Assembly (NCBI GenBank): GCA_016720775.1
Contig: JADKJX010000005.1
Span: forward strand, 53,047-117,046
Direction of reading: 5' to 3'
Source of the DNA: Chitinophagaceae bacterium
GTDB taxonomy: Bacteria; Bacteroidota; Bacteroidia; Chitinophagales; Chitinophagaceae
Length of the DNA: 64,000 nt
Position numbers and translations under genes: made by a program
In this document: positions 8,830 through 16,653 of the stretch, piece by piece
Numbering within the stretch: the stretch's first letter is position 1
Layout of the letters: each line of letters opens with the position of its first letter
The notes under the pieces: model-generated
What the model saw: only the letters and a program-made list of their open reading frames with translations
Databases searched by the model: none
Told to the model about the DNA's origin: nothing

Positions 8830-11307
8830 ATGAACAAGGAAAATGAAATAGCATTTGCAGAGGAATCATCCGGACTTTGGGCAACGATCATCCTCCCGCT
8901 TGCAGTCCCCACCAATTACACATATGCCATTCCAGCCCGTTTAAAAGAAAGGGCACAACCCGGTTGCCGTGCCGAAGTGGTTTTTGGCAAACAAAAAAAA
9001 TACGCCGGTATTATCCGGTCTCTTTCAGATAAAAAACCCGGGTACCCAACCAAGGATATTTTAAATGTGCTGGATGATGCCCCCATTTTATATCCCCAGC
9101 AATTACAGTTATGGCAGTGGCTGAGTGAATATTATATGTGCACCGAAGGCGAAGTGATGGCGGCCGCCTTACCCACGCATTTTAAACTGAGCAGCGAAAC
9201 CATTTTAATATACAATGAAGAAGCAGGTGAGGATTTTTCTAATCTGAATGATGAAGAATTTTTAGTGGCCGAAGCATTGCTCCTGAAAAAAGAACTCCGG
9301 CTTACTGAAGTGCAGCAGATACTCGACATCACCCATGTTTATCCCATCATAAAAAAACTGATCGATAAAAAAGTATGCCATGTGTGGGAAGCGATGGATG
9401 AACAGTATAAAGTAAAAACGGAAAGCTATGTCATTCTGAACCCCGAATACAGCAATGAAGATAAATTGAGCGACCTGCTCAACAACTGGAGCCAGGCGCC
9501 CAAGCAAATGGAATTACTGCTTGCTTATCTGCATCTGCAGAAAACTGAAGGAGATGTTACCCAAACAGAACTGCTGAAAAAATCCGGTGCATCTGCTGCC
9601 CAGTTAAAAGGACTGGTAGAAAAAAATGTTTTATTTATTGAGAAGAGGGCGGTTGACCGTGTAAAGTCCATAGCTAAGAATGTGGAGATAGATTTTGAAT
9701 TCAGCACCGCCCAGCAGGAAAGTTCGGATGCCGTTGCCAAAGCTTTTGAAACAAAGAACGTTTGCCTGTTGCATGGGGTAACGAGCAGCGGCAAGACACA
9801 AGTGTACATCAAACTGATCGAAAAATATTTTTCTGAAGGCAAACAGGTTTTGTACCTGTTGCCCGAGATCGCATTAACCACGCAGATCATCCGCAGGCTG
9901 CAAAAACATTTTGGCGGTAATATCACCATTTATCATTCCCGGTTCAATAATAACGAACGCATTGAATTATGGAATAAGATACGCACCGGTGAAGTGAAGA
10001 TTGTGTTGGGTGCAAGGAGCGCCCTTTTCCTGCCCTTTAAAGAGCTTGGACTGCTAATCGTGGATGAAGAGCATGATGCTTCCTTTAAGCAGCAGGATCC
10101 GGCTCCCAGGTACAATGCACGGGATGCGGCTATTTATTATGCATCGCTGTTCAAGGCAAAGGTATTATTGGGCAGTGCTACTCCTTCTGTTGAAAGTTAT
10201 TATAATGCCCTGCATGATAAATATGCATTGGTGGAACTGAATGAACGTTTCGGTGGGATCAAATTACCGGAGATCGACATCATTGATACCAGGCAGGTTG
10301 CTCAAAAAGGGAAAGTGATGATATGCCCGCAGTTGAAAGAAGCCATGCAGAAAGCACTGGATGCCGACAGGCAGGTGATACTTTTTCAAAACCGGAGAGG
10401 CTACAATCCCTATTTGATCTGTGGGGTATGTGGGTTCATTCCGCAGTGTACCCATTGCGACGTATCATTAACGCTGCATAAATTCAGCAATAAACTGCAT
10501 TGCCATTATTGCGGCAGCACCTATCCAAAATTAATTACCTGTCCGGCCTGCGGCAGTAACAACTGGCTGGAGAAAAATTTTGGTACCGAAAAAATTGAAG
10601 AGCAACTGGAAGCGGACTTTTCCAAATACAAAATTGCCCGGATGGATGTGGACAGTGTACGTGGCAAGACGGCACATGATAATTTAATTCAGTTGTTTGA
10701 ACAGCACCGGCTGGATATTTTAGTAGGTACACAAATGGTGGTAAAGGGACTGGATTTTGATAAGGTAAGCCTGGTTGGCATCCTGGATGCTGATGGGTTG
10801 CTGGCCTTTGCCGATTTCCGGGTGAATGAACGGGCCTTTCAACTGATGGAACAGGTGAGTGGCCGTGCCGGAAGAAAAAAAGAACAGGGTAAAGTATTTA
10901 TCCAGACGACCAATCCCAAACATCCGTTGCTGCAATTGGTTCAGCAGCACGATTACAAACAATTTTATACATTGGAAATTGAAAAGCGGAAAGAGTTTTT
11001 TTATCCGCCCTTCAGCCGTATTGTTTTACTTACGCTGAAACATAAGGATAAAAACATTGTATCGGCTGCCGCTGAAAAATTAGCAACTTTGCTAAAGCGG
11101 GACTTGAAAGATTTTGTGGTAGGACCGGCAGCACCTGTTGTGAACCGGATACGCAACCAATACCTGATGGAGATATTGATAAAGTTGCCTAAAGAACCGG
11201 GTATGAGTTTGCGGTATAAAGCTGCAATCTGGAATTATATTAACTTAGTAAATGCCGAAAAGAATTTTAAAGGGGTGATAGTGGTTGCTGATGTGGACAC
11301 GAATTAA
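8830..11307 (+). CDS. priA: primosomal replication restart helicase PriA
   Basis: A 3'-5' DNA helicase that recognises stalled forks and reloads the replisome. The 825 residues contain an N-terminal 3'BD domain (AVPTNYTYAIPARL), a winged-helix region and two helicase lobes. Walker A is GVTSSGKT at 316-323 and the DEEH box is at 412-415. The zinc-binding insertion has the expected cysteine pairs starting at Cys531 (CGVCGFIPQCTHC) and ending CPACGS at 571-576. Motifs V and VI are present (GTQMVVKGLDF, QVSGRAGR). Length is slightly above the E. coli protein, as is usual in Bacteroidota. The frame is intact throughout. Confidence 0.97.
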   Translation: MNKENEIAFAEESSGLWATIILPLAVPTNYTYAIPARLKERAQPGCRAEVVFGKQKKYAGIIRSLSDKKPGYPTKDILNVLDDAPILYPQQLQLWQWLSEYYMCTEGEVMAAALPTHFKLSSETILIYNEEAGEDFSNLNDEEFLVAEALLLKKELRLTEVQQILDITHVYPIIKKLIDKKVCHVWEAMDEQYKVKTESYVILNPEYSNEDKLSDLLNNWSQAPKQMELLLAYLHLQKTEGDVTQTELLKKSGASAAQLKGLVEKNVLFIEKRAVDRVKSIAKNVEIDFEFSTAQQESSDAVAKAFETKNVCLLHGVTSSGKTQVYIKLIEKYFSEGKQVLYLLPEIALTTQIIRRLQKHFGGNITIYHSRFNNNERIELWNKIRTGEVKIVLGARSALFLPFKELGLLIVDEEHDASFKQQDPAPRYNARDAAIYYASLFKAKVLLGSATPSVESYYNALHDKYALVELNERFGGIKLPEIDIIDTRQVAQKGKVMICPQLKEAMQKALDADRQVILFQNRRGYNPYLICGVCGFIPQCTHCDVSLTLHKFSNKLHCHYCGSTYPKLITCPACGSNNWLEKNFGTEKIEEQLEADFSKYKIARMDVDSVRGKTAHDNLIQLFEQHRLDILVGTQMVVKGLDFDKVSLVGILDADGLLAFADFRVNERAFQLMEQVSGRAGRKKEQGKVFIQTTNPKHPLLQLVQQHDYKQFYTLEIEKRKEFFYPPFSRIVLLTLKHKDKNIVSAAAEKLATLLKRDLKDFVVGPAAPVVNRIRNQYLMEILIKLPKEPGMSLRYKAAIWNYINLVNAEKNFKGVIVVADVDTN

Positions 11308-11335
11308 TTAAGAACGCTGAATTAATTGCACTGCC

Positions 11336-11502
11336 TTCATGAATTGCTCTGCTTCATGAATTACGCCGCTCTTCATGAATTGCGCCGCCCTTTAGGGCGG
11401 TGAGGCTGGTTTAAAGGGGATCCCGGGCTTTAGCCCGATCTGGTTGGAGGCTAAAGCCCAAATTAGAGCATGCAATTTATTCCCTGCCCTAAAGGACAGG
11501 GC
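11336..11502. repeat. cluster of short palindromes and TTCATGAATT repeats upstream of murB
   Basis: Three tandem units of 17-19 bases beginning TTCATGAATT (11336, 11353, 11372). They are followed by hairpins CCGCCCTTTAGGGCGG (11385-11400), CGGGCTTTAGCCCG (11424-11437), a GGCTAAAGCCC half (11449-11459) and GCCCTAAAGGACAGGGC (11486-11502). All share the GCCCTAAAGGGC/GGCTTTAGCC core, as in REP-like elements. No REP-associated transposase gene is in the window. Confidence 0.75.
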
Positions 11503-11527
11503 AATTCAGAACGGGATATTGAACAGT

Positions 11528-12556
11528 ATGATGATCAAAGAAAACATATCGCTGAAATCATTAAATACATTCGGCATAGATGTATCGGCAAAACAGTTCG
11601 CCCACTTTAATTCTGTTGACCAACTTCATGAACTCCTTGAGTTTAACACACGACCAACGACCAACGATCAACAACCAACGCTGATCTTGGGTGGGGGCAG
11701 CAATATTCTCTTCACCAAAGATTTTGATGGATTGGTTTTAAAAAATGAACTGGTGGGGATAAAAGAAATAAAGGAAGATGTTCATCATGTATATGTACAG
11801 GCAGGGGCGGGGGTTAACTGGCATCATTTTGTGTTGCATTGCATTCATAACGGCTGGGCAGGGGTGGAGAACCTTTCCCTCATCCCCGGCAATGTGGGCG
11901 CTTCGCCCATGCAGAATATTGGTGCGTATGGAGTAGAAATAAAAGATGTGTTCTTTTCACTGGAAGCATTTCATATCCCCGATAAAAAGATCGTACACTT
12001 TACGTTGAATGATTGCGAATTTGGTTACCGGGAAAGTGTGTTCAAACGGAAATTTAGAAATGAGTTTGTAATAACCGGTGTTACCTATCGCTTAAACCGG
12101 ATCCCTGAATACAATACTTCTTACGGGGCCATTGAGCAGGAACTGGAAAAGATGGGGGTGAAGCAATTAAGTATACAGGCTGTATCGCAGGCAGTGATCA
12201 ATATCCGTTCTTCAAAATTGCCAGATCCGGCAGTGATAGGTAATGCAGGAAGTTTCTTTAAGAACCCGGAAATAAACAATAATCAATTCTCAATGCTCAA
12301 GGCTCAATTTCCCGATGCGGTTGGCCATCCGTTGCCGAATGGGAATGTAAAGCTTGCAGCCGGATGGCTTATTGAGCAAGCGGGCTGGAAGGGTTACCGC
12401 AAAGGCGATGCAGGCTGCCATGAAAAGCAGGCATTGGTGCTGGTGAATTACGGCCATGCAAAAGGAAGGGATATCTATAATTTAAGCGAAGAGATATTGC
12501 AGAGTGTGAAGAAGAAGTTTGGGGTGGGATTGGAAAGAGAAGTAAATATTGTTTAA
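11528..12556 (+). CDS. murB: UDP-N-acetylenolpyruvoylglucosamine reductase
   Basis: FAD enzyme that reduces UDP-GlcNAc-enolpyruvate to UDP-MurNAc, the second committed step of peptidoglycan precursor synthesis. FAD-binding motifs are ILGGGSNILF and GNVGASPMQNIGAYG. The catalytic serine motif is GNAGSFFKNP. Start: the reading frame is open from 11444, but the upstream part runs through palindromic repeats, so ATG 11528 (or the adjacent ATG 11531) is preferred. This gives 342 residues, a usual type I MurB length. A stretch at 11651-11683 (NTRPTTNDQQP) is encoded by repeated ACCAACGA-like words, like intergenic simple repeats of this phylum, and seems to be an in-frame insertion before the GGGSN motif. 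Confidence 0.95.
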   Translation: MMIKENISLKSLNTFGIDVSAKQFAHFNSVDQLHELLEFNTRPTTNDQQPTLILGGGSNILFTKDFDGLVLKNELVGIKEIKEDVHHVYVQAGAGVNWHHFVLHCIHNGWAGVENLSLIPGNVGASPMQNIGAYGVEIKDVFFSLEAFHIPDKKIVHFTLNDCEFGYRESVFKRKFRNEFVITGVTYRLNRIPEYNTSYGAIEQELEKMGVKQLSIQAVSQAVINIRSSKLPDPAVIGNAGSFFKNPEINNNQFSMLKAQFPDAVGHPLPNGNVKLAAGWLIEQAGWKGYRKGDAGCHEKQALVLVNYGHAKGRDIYNLSEEILQSVKKKFGVGLEREVNIV

Positions 12557-12558
12557 AA

Positions 12559-13029
12559 CTACTTATTGTTCAGTGAATCTTTATTTGCCCGTTCTACTAA
12601 TTTTTCAACACCTGAAGCGATCTTTTGTAACGAACTTTCAATTTGTTTTCTTTTGGTTGAATCTGAAATAAGATCATCCAGTAATGCTTTTTGAACATAA
12701 TTCCCTTTTACAGTATCCCCAGGTGATACATTAGTTGTGTTGTCAGAAAATTCGATATCAATTGTAGAAGAGTTTAAAATTCCATTTCTAATGATGAATT
12801 TTGAATCAACAGGTACCTGGGTTTTAGTATTTAATTCGATATCAGCCAAAACCTGTTTGCCAAACAGATCAAGTCTTTTTACTTCACCAATTTTAATGCC
12901 TTTGTTTTGAACACTTGAACCAATAGCAAGCCCATCAACCCGGTCAAATAAAACGGTAAATTTGATTTTAGGTTTGGTGCAACTGGTGAAAATAAGCGCC
13001 ACTAAAAATATGGGAACGAATTTTCGCAT
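12559..13029 (-). CDS. MCE/MlaD-domain lipoprotein
   Basis: About 156 residues starting at ATG 13029; a GTG at 13035 shares its first base with the end of the upstream stop. A lipoprotein signal is visible: MRKFVPIFLVALIFTSC, with Cys in the lipobox. The following domain reads VLFDRVDGLAIGSSVQNKGIKIGEV, the classic MCE-domain start (RVDGLxxGSxVxxxGxxVGxV). MCE proteins bind lipids in the periplasm as parts of lipid transporters such as Mla. Here the protein is short, has no long C-terminal helix and no Mla ATPase or permease next to it, and it is tied to the MoxR/VWA operon instead. Role in that context is unknown. Confidence 0.8.
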   Translation of the reverse strand: MRKFVPIFLVALIFTSCTKPKIKFTVLFDRVDGLAIGSSVQNKGIKIGEVKRLDLFGKQVLADIELNTKTQVPVDSKFIIRNGILNSSTIDIEFSDNTTNVSPGDTVKGNYVQKALLDDLISDSTKRKQIESSLQKIASGVEKLVERANKDSLNNK

Positions 13030-13034
13030 GGGCA

Positions 13035-14561
13035 CTAATTAAAATCCTCCTCATTAAAATCTTCGTCACTGAAATGCTGGGTGCCGATGTTGAGCATGCT
13101 TCCCATCAGATCTTTAAACTCAATTTTACCTTCCAGTACTTTTTTACTGATGAGTGAATGAGCCGCCAGGCCATGTAAAACAAATTCCATCAGCAATGCA
13201 TTTTCTTTATCATTTGCTCCTTTAAAATATTTTTCTACCAGCGTATGCAATCCATCAACTTTGTATAAGAGTTGCACTTTGTCTTCATCCCTTGTCTCAA
13301 AAAATGTATTCAGGGAATTGCCTGCGTCGAACCAACGTGTAATTGATTTATACGGATTGTCATCCGGTACGGCTTCCTTGCCCCTTTTCTTTTTTAAGGT
13401 ATCGGGGTTGGGAAAGTACAAGCCGAATTGAGTTCGGATGGAGCGCTCCAGCAAATTAAACGCAACCTGGTAAGGGCCTTCCTGTTCGCCTTCATAAACA
13501 AGTTCTATCTTACCGGTGATGGAAGGAATGATGCCGATGAGATCACTCAGCCATACCTGTGTTTCTTTTTCATTATTGATGATGGCTCTTCGTTCTGCTG
13601 CACTGACCGCATTTTCATATGCGCTGATGCTAAGCCTTGCACTTACCCCGCTTTTCTTATCCACCAGCTCGCTGCCCCTTGCTTCAAAGGCAACCTGTTC
13701 GATAAGGCGTTTTATAAGGTCACTCACCTTTACTCTTTTCTGCTGCGCATCATTGATAGCTGCTTCCTGTTCGGTTATCTGCAAAGCTGTCTCAAGCGAT
13801 TTTGGATAGTGGGTGAGTATCTGGCTTTCGATCCTGTCTTTAAGTGGTGTTACAATGCTTCCCCGGTTGGTATAATCTTCGGGGTTGGCAGTGAACACAA
13901 ACAATACATCAAGTGGCAGTCTTAATTTAAATCCACGGATCTGAAGGTCGCCTTCTTCTAAAATATTGAACAACGATACCTGTATCCTTGCCTGCAGATC
14001 CGGAAGTTCATTGATAACAAAGATGCAGCGGTTGCTTCTTGGAATGATACCGTAGTGCAGAACCCGTTCATCTGCGAAACTCAATTTGAGATTGGCTGCT
14101 TTAATGGGATCGATATCGCCAATGAGATCGGCAACACTTACATCCGGGGTTGCTAATTTTTCTCCATAGCGTTCACTGCGGTGCAGCCAGGCAATGGGAG
14201 TAGTATCTCCTTTCTCTTCGATAAGATCAATGGCATATCTTGAAACAGGCTGCAACGGATCATCATTGATCTCACTTCCTGCTACAATGGGAATGTATTC
14301 ATCCAGCAGTTCGATCATCTGCCGGGCCATTCTTGTCTTTGCCTGTCCACGTAAACCGAGGAACAGAATATTATGTTGCGATAACAAAGCTCTTTCTGTA
14401 TCGGGTATCACCGAATCCTCGTAACCCAATATACCGGGGAATGGATTTTCTTTTGCCTGTATCTTCTTAATAAGGTTTTCACGGATCTCCTGCTTGATGC
14501 TTTTGGAAACGTAGCCGCTCTTCTTTAGTTCGCCTAATGTTTTTATTTTCTTGCTATCCAT
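13035..14561 (-). CDS. MoxR/ChlI-type AAA+ ATPase
   Basis: A 508-residue AAA+ ATPase of the MoxR/magnesium-chelatase-subunit-I type. Such ATPases act as chaperones together with a VWA-domain partner. Walker A is GLRGQAKT near residues 67-74, Walker B is CIFVINELPDL with NE in place of the usual DE, and sensor 1 is FVFTANPEDYTNRG. A sensor-2/arginine region and an alpha-helical lid follow, with a long C-terminal extension ending in an acidic tail (SDEDFNEEDFN). It overlaps the upstream ExbD-like gene by 8 bases and touches the MCE gene. The partner VWA gene is at 15431-16528. Confidence 0.88.
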   Translation of the reverse strand: MDSKKIKTLGELKKSGYVSKSIKQEIRENLIKKIQAKENPFPGILGYEDSVIPDTERALLSQHNILFLGLRGQAKTRMARQMIELLDEYIPIVAGSEINDDPLQPVSRYAIDLIEEKGDTTPIAWLHRSERYGEKLATPDVSVADLIGDIDPIKAANLKLSFADERVLHYGIIPRSNRCIFVINELPDLQARIQVSLFNILEEGDLQIRGFKLRLPLDVLFVFTANPEDYTNRGSIVTPLKDRIESQILTHYPKSLETALQITEQEAAINDAQQKRVKVSDLIKRLIEQVAFEARGSELVDKKSGVSARLSISAYENAVSAAERRAIINNEKETQVWLSDLIGIIPSITGKIELVYEGEQEGPYQVAFNLLERSIRTQFGLYFPNPDTLKKKRGKEAVPDDNPYKSITRWFDAGNSLNTFFETRDEDKVQLLYKVDGLHTLVEKYFKGANDKENALLMEFVLHGLAAHSLISKKVLEGKIEFKDLMGSMLNIGTQHFSDEDFNEEDFN

Positions 14562-15054
14562 TTTTTGTTTTCTTTAAAATATTAAGTCGTTCTGTTTCTT
14601 CTTTGGTAATATCTATTTCGGCATAGTGGCCGGGCGGGACTTCATTGATGCTCATTTCATCCAGTATATCGATCGCATTTTTAAAAGTTGTGCCGGGTTC
14701 GGATTTAATAATGAACATCAGTTCATCGGGATCGATCTGGGATTTATATCTTTTGATCAGTTCTCTTACCTGGAAATAATCGGTTCTCTTTAAGATGCCG
14801 TTAAATGCTCCTTTGTAATAATAGATCTCATGATTGTCTGCCAATAAAAAGGTAACGGTTGACGAAGCGCTTATTTTCAATTGGGCAATGGCCGTATCGG
14901 TTCTTGGTTCGTTTAAATCAATGCCAATCGGTTCATCGGTTGTATTTTTTACTTCTGTTGCAGATCTGCCCTGCAGCATATTGTGATCCGACAGAAAGAG
15001 CATTGCCCTTGCTGCAAGTACCAGTACAATCAGGAATGGAATAGTTTTATTCAT
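14554..15054 (-). CDS. ExbD/TolR-like membrane-anchored protein
   Basis: 166 residues with one N-terminal membrane anchor (TIPFLIVLVLAARAMLFL) and a periplasmic domain of ExbD/TolR shape: ISASSTVTFLL, then IYYYKGAF, then a conserved DELMFIIKSEPGTTFKNAIDILDEM region and a final strand. ExbD-like proteins normally couple proton flow through an ExbB/TolQ partner to outer-membrane work. No ExbB/TolQ partner is nearby, and the conserved membrane Asp of true ExbD is not obvious. It lies between the GxxExxY gene and the MoxR ATPase, overlapping the latter by 8 bases. Function in this operon is inferred only from context. Confidence 0.7.
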   Translation of the reverse strand: MNKTIPFLIVLVLAARAMLFLSDHNMLQGRSATEVKNTTDEPIGIDLNEPRTDTAIAQLKISASSTVTFLLADNHEIYYYKGAFNGILKRTDYFQVRELIKRYKSQIDPDELMFIIKSEPGTTFKNAIDILDEMSINEVPPGHYAEIDITKEETERLNILKKTKNG

Positions 15055-15063
15055 TTTGTTTTT

Positions 15064-15360
15064 TTAACCACGAAATATTTTTTTGGGGTTTATAGCTTCA
15101 ACTGCTTTTAATTCGCAGATCACCAATTCGTCAACTAAAACATCCATTACAAGTCCTTCATTGAATTTTATACCGTCGTATAAAACCGGTATTTCTACCT
15201 GTCGTTTATATGCGATTCCTTTTTTCTCAAGTTCATAACAAAGACAAGCTTCATATATTTTTTCTAATAACCCCGGGCCTAATTCTTTATGTACTTTATA
15301 AGCTGCATCTACAATTTCCTTTCCTAAAAATTCTTCCCTTTCTGATAGTTGAGGGTACAT
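15064..15360 (-). CDS. GxxExxY protein, C-terminally shortened
   Basis: 98 residues with the family hallmark GPGLLEKIYEACLCYEL (GxxExxY) and the PD-(D/E)XK-like core strand VMDVLVDELVICELKAVEAI. Full-length relatives usually run about 120-130 residues and continue after ELKAVE with a LTYLKL-type helix and final strand. Here the protein stops a few residues after KAVEAINPKK, just 9 bases before the ExbD-like start. The flanks carry the CACAAAGGCACGAAGACACAAAG-type word often seen in this phylum (15380-15410). It is probably a truncated passenger inserted between the VWA and ExbD-like genes. Function of the family is not established. Confidence 0.75.
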   Translation of the reverse strand: MYPQLSEREEFLGKEIVDAAYKVHKELGPGLLEKIYEACLCYELEKKGIAYKRQVEIPVLYDGIKFNEGLVMDVLVDELVICELKAVEAINPKKIFRG

Positions 15361-15430
15361 TGTTGTCTTTTTTATTTCGAAGAAATAAACTTTGTGTCTT
15401 CGTGCCTTTGTGGCTATTCTTTAACTTCGA

Positions 15431-16528
15431 TTAGTACACTGTCTTTCTCTTACCGCTTTCAAAATCCTTAAAAATAAAGGCGCCTAACTTATCCAGTGAT
15501 GCAAAGAATGCCTTGCCGTTATTTGTTTCGGTGAATTCCTGTACAAAGCGCTGCAGCCAGGGATCGGATGCGATCATGAATGTGGTGATGGGTATCTTTA
15601 ATTTTTTGCATTGGGTGGCGAGACTCATACAACGGTTCAGTATCTTCCGATCGGCGCCCCAACTGTTTTTATAATATCGCTTGCCAACTTTCAGGCAGGT
15701 TGGTTTGCCATCGGTGATCATGAATATCTGTTTATTTGGATTGCGCCTTCTCCTTAAAATATCCATTGCCAGTTCCAATCCTGCAACGGTATTGGTATGG
15801 TAAGGACCCACCTGCAGATAAGGAAGATCCTTCACCTCAATCGGCCATGCATCATTGCCAAACACAACAATATCCAGTGTATCCTTCGGATATTTTGTTT
15901 GTATCAGTTCACTCAAAGCCATCGCTACTTTTTTTGCCGGGGTGATCCTGTCTTCGCCATACAGGATCATGGAGTGGGAGATGTCGATCATCAGCACGGT
16001 AGATGTCTGCGATTTAAAATCGGTCTCTCTTATCTCCAGGTCATCTTCCTGCATGTGGAAACTGTCGATGCCGTGGTTGATCTGTGCATTGCGGATGGAA
16101 CTGGTGAAATCAATTTGTTCCATCGTATCGCCAAACTGGAAGGGCCTCGTTTCCGGGTTTATCTCATCGCCGCCACCCGGTTTGAATGTATGGTGATTAC
16201 CGGTCTTTGTTTTTTTAAGCTTGCCAAAGATCTCTTCCAGGCTTTTGCGCCGTATGCCCCGTTCAGTTTTTGGCGTGATCTTTATTTCACCCGTTTCTCT
16301 TTTTTCATCAATGTATCCTTTTTCTTTCAGGTCTTCAATAAAATCGCCGATGCCGTAGTCGTTGTTGGTAAGTTTGTATTCCTTATCCAGTTCATTCAGC
16401 CATTGCATGGCTTCATTGAAATCGCCGTTGGTATAGGTGAGGAGTTGTAAAAAAAGATCTAGCAATTTCTCAAAGGGAGATTTGCCTTGTTCATTGGGGT
16501 CGTATCTGCTGAAATTGTAGCCTAACAA
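15431..16528 (-). CDS. von Willebrand factor A domain protein, partner of the MoxR ATPase
   Basis: 365 residues. The N-terminal part (1-110) is helical and charged; the VWA domain begins near residue 175 (TSTVLMIDISHSM). The metal-site motif D-x-S-x-S is DISHS starting at Asp182, and the later DGKPT supplies the conserved Asp. The start is TTG 16528, since no ATG lies near and MLGYNFSRYDP matches the usual beginning of the family. VWA proteins with a MoxR ATPase form metal-insertion or membrane-chaperone systems. It is the first gene of the operon VWA, GxxExxY, ExbD-like, MoxR, MCE. Confidence 0.85.
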   Translation of the reverse strand: MLGYNFSRYDPNEQGKSPFEKLLDLFLQLLTYTNGDFNEAMQWLNELDKEYKLTNNDYGIGDFIEDLKEKGYIDEKRETGEIKITPKTERGIRRKSLEEIFGKLKKTKTGNHHTFKPGGGDEINPETRPFQFGDTMEQIDFTSSIRNAQINHGIDSFHMQEDDLEIRETDFKSQTSTVLMIDISHSMILYGEDRITPAKKVAMALSELIQTKYPKDTLDIVVFGNDAWPIEVKDLPYLQVGPYHTNTVAGLELAMDILRRRRNPNKQIFMITDGKPTCLKVGKRYYKNSWGADRKILNRCMSLATQCKKLKIPITTFMIASDPWLQRFVQEFTETNNGKAFFASLDKLGAFIFKDFESGKRKTVY

Positions 16529-16608
16529 TGTTCCTGTTTTTTTGAAAGATGGATTACTAAATTACGAAACAAATCATTGCATGGCTTTGTTCGTATGTTA
16601 AATAAAAA

Positions 16609-16631
16609 GTCCCCCGAACCTGCCGGGGGAC
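16609..16631 (-). terminator. intrinsic terminator of the DUF2723 gene
   Basis: Inverted repeat GTCCCCCG/CGGGGGAC with a 7-base loop, followed on the minus strand by TTTTTA. It lies 22 bases beyond the stop at 16654. Confidence 0.85.
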
Positions 16632-16653
16632 CTTTAATTAATGCCTGGTTTAT

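Noticed and set aside
11444..11527. Longer N-terminus of MurB
   Set aside because: The extension would be translated from palindromic repeat DNA and has no match to the family; ATG 11528 gives a normal length.
15064..15360. Toxin-antitoxin or restriction component
   Set aside because: The GxxExxY signature is clear and no partner gene accompanies it.
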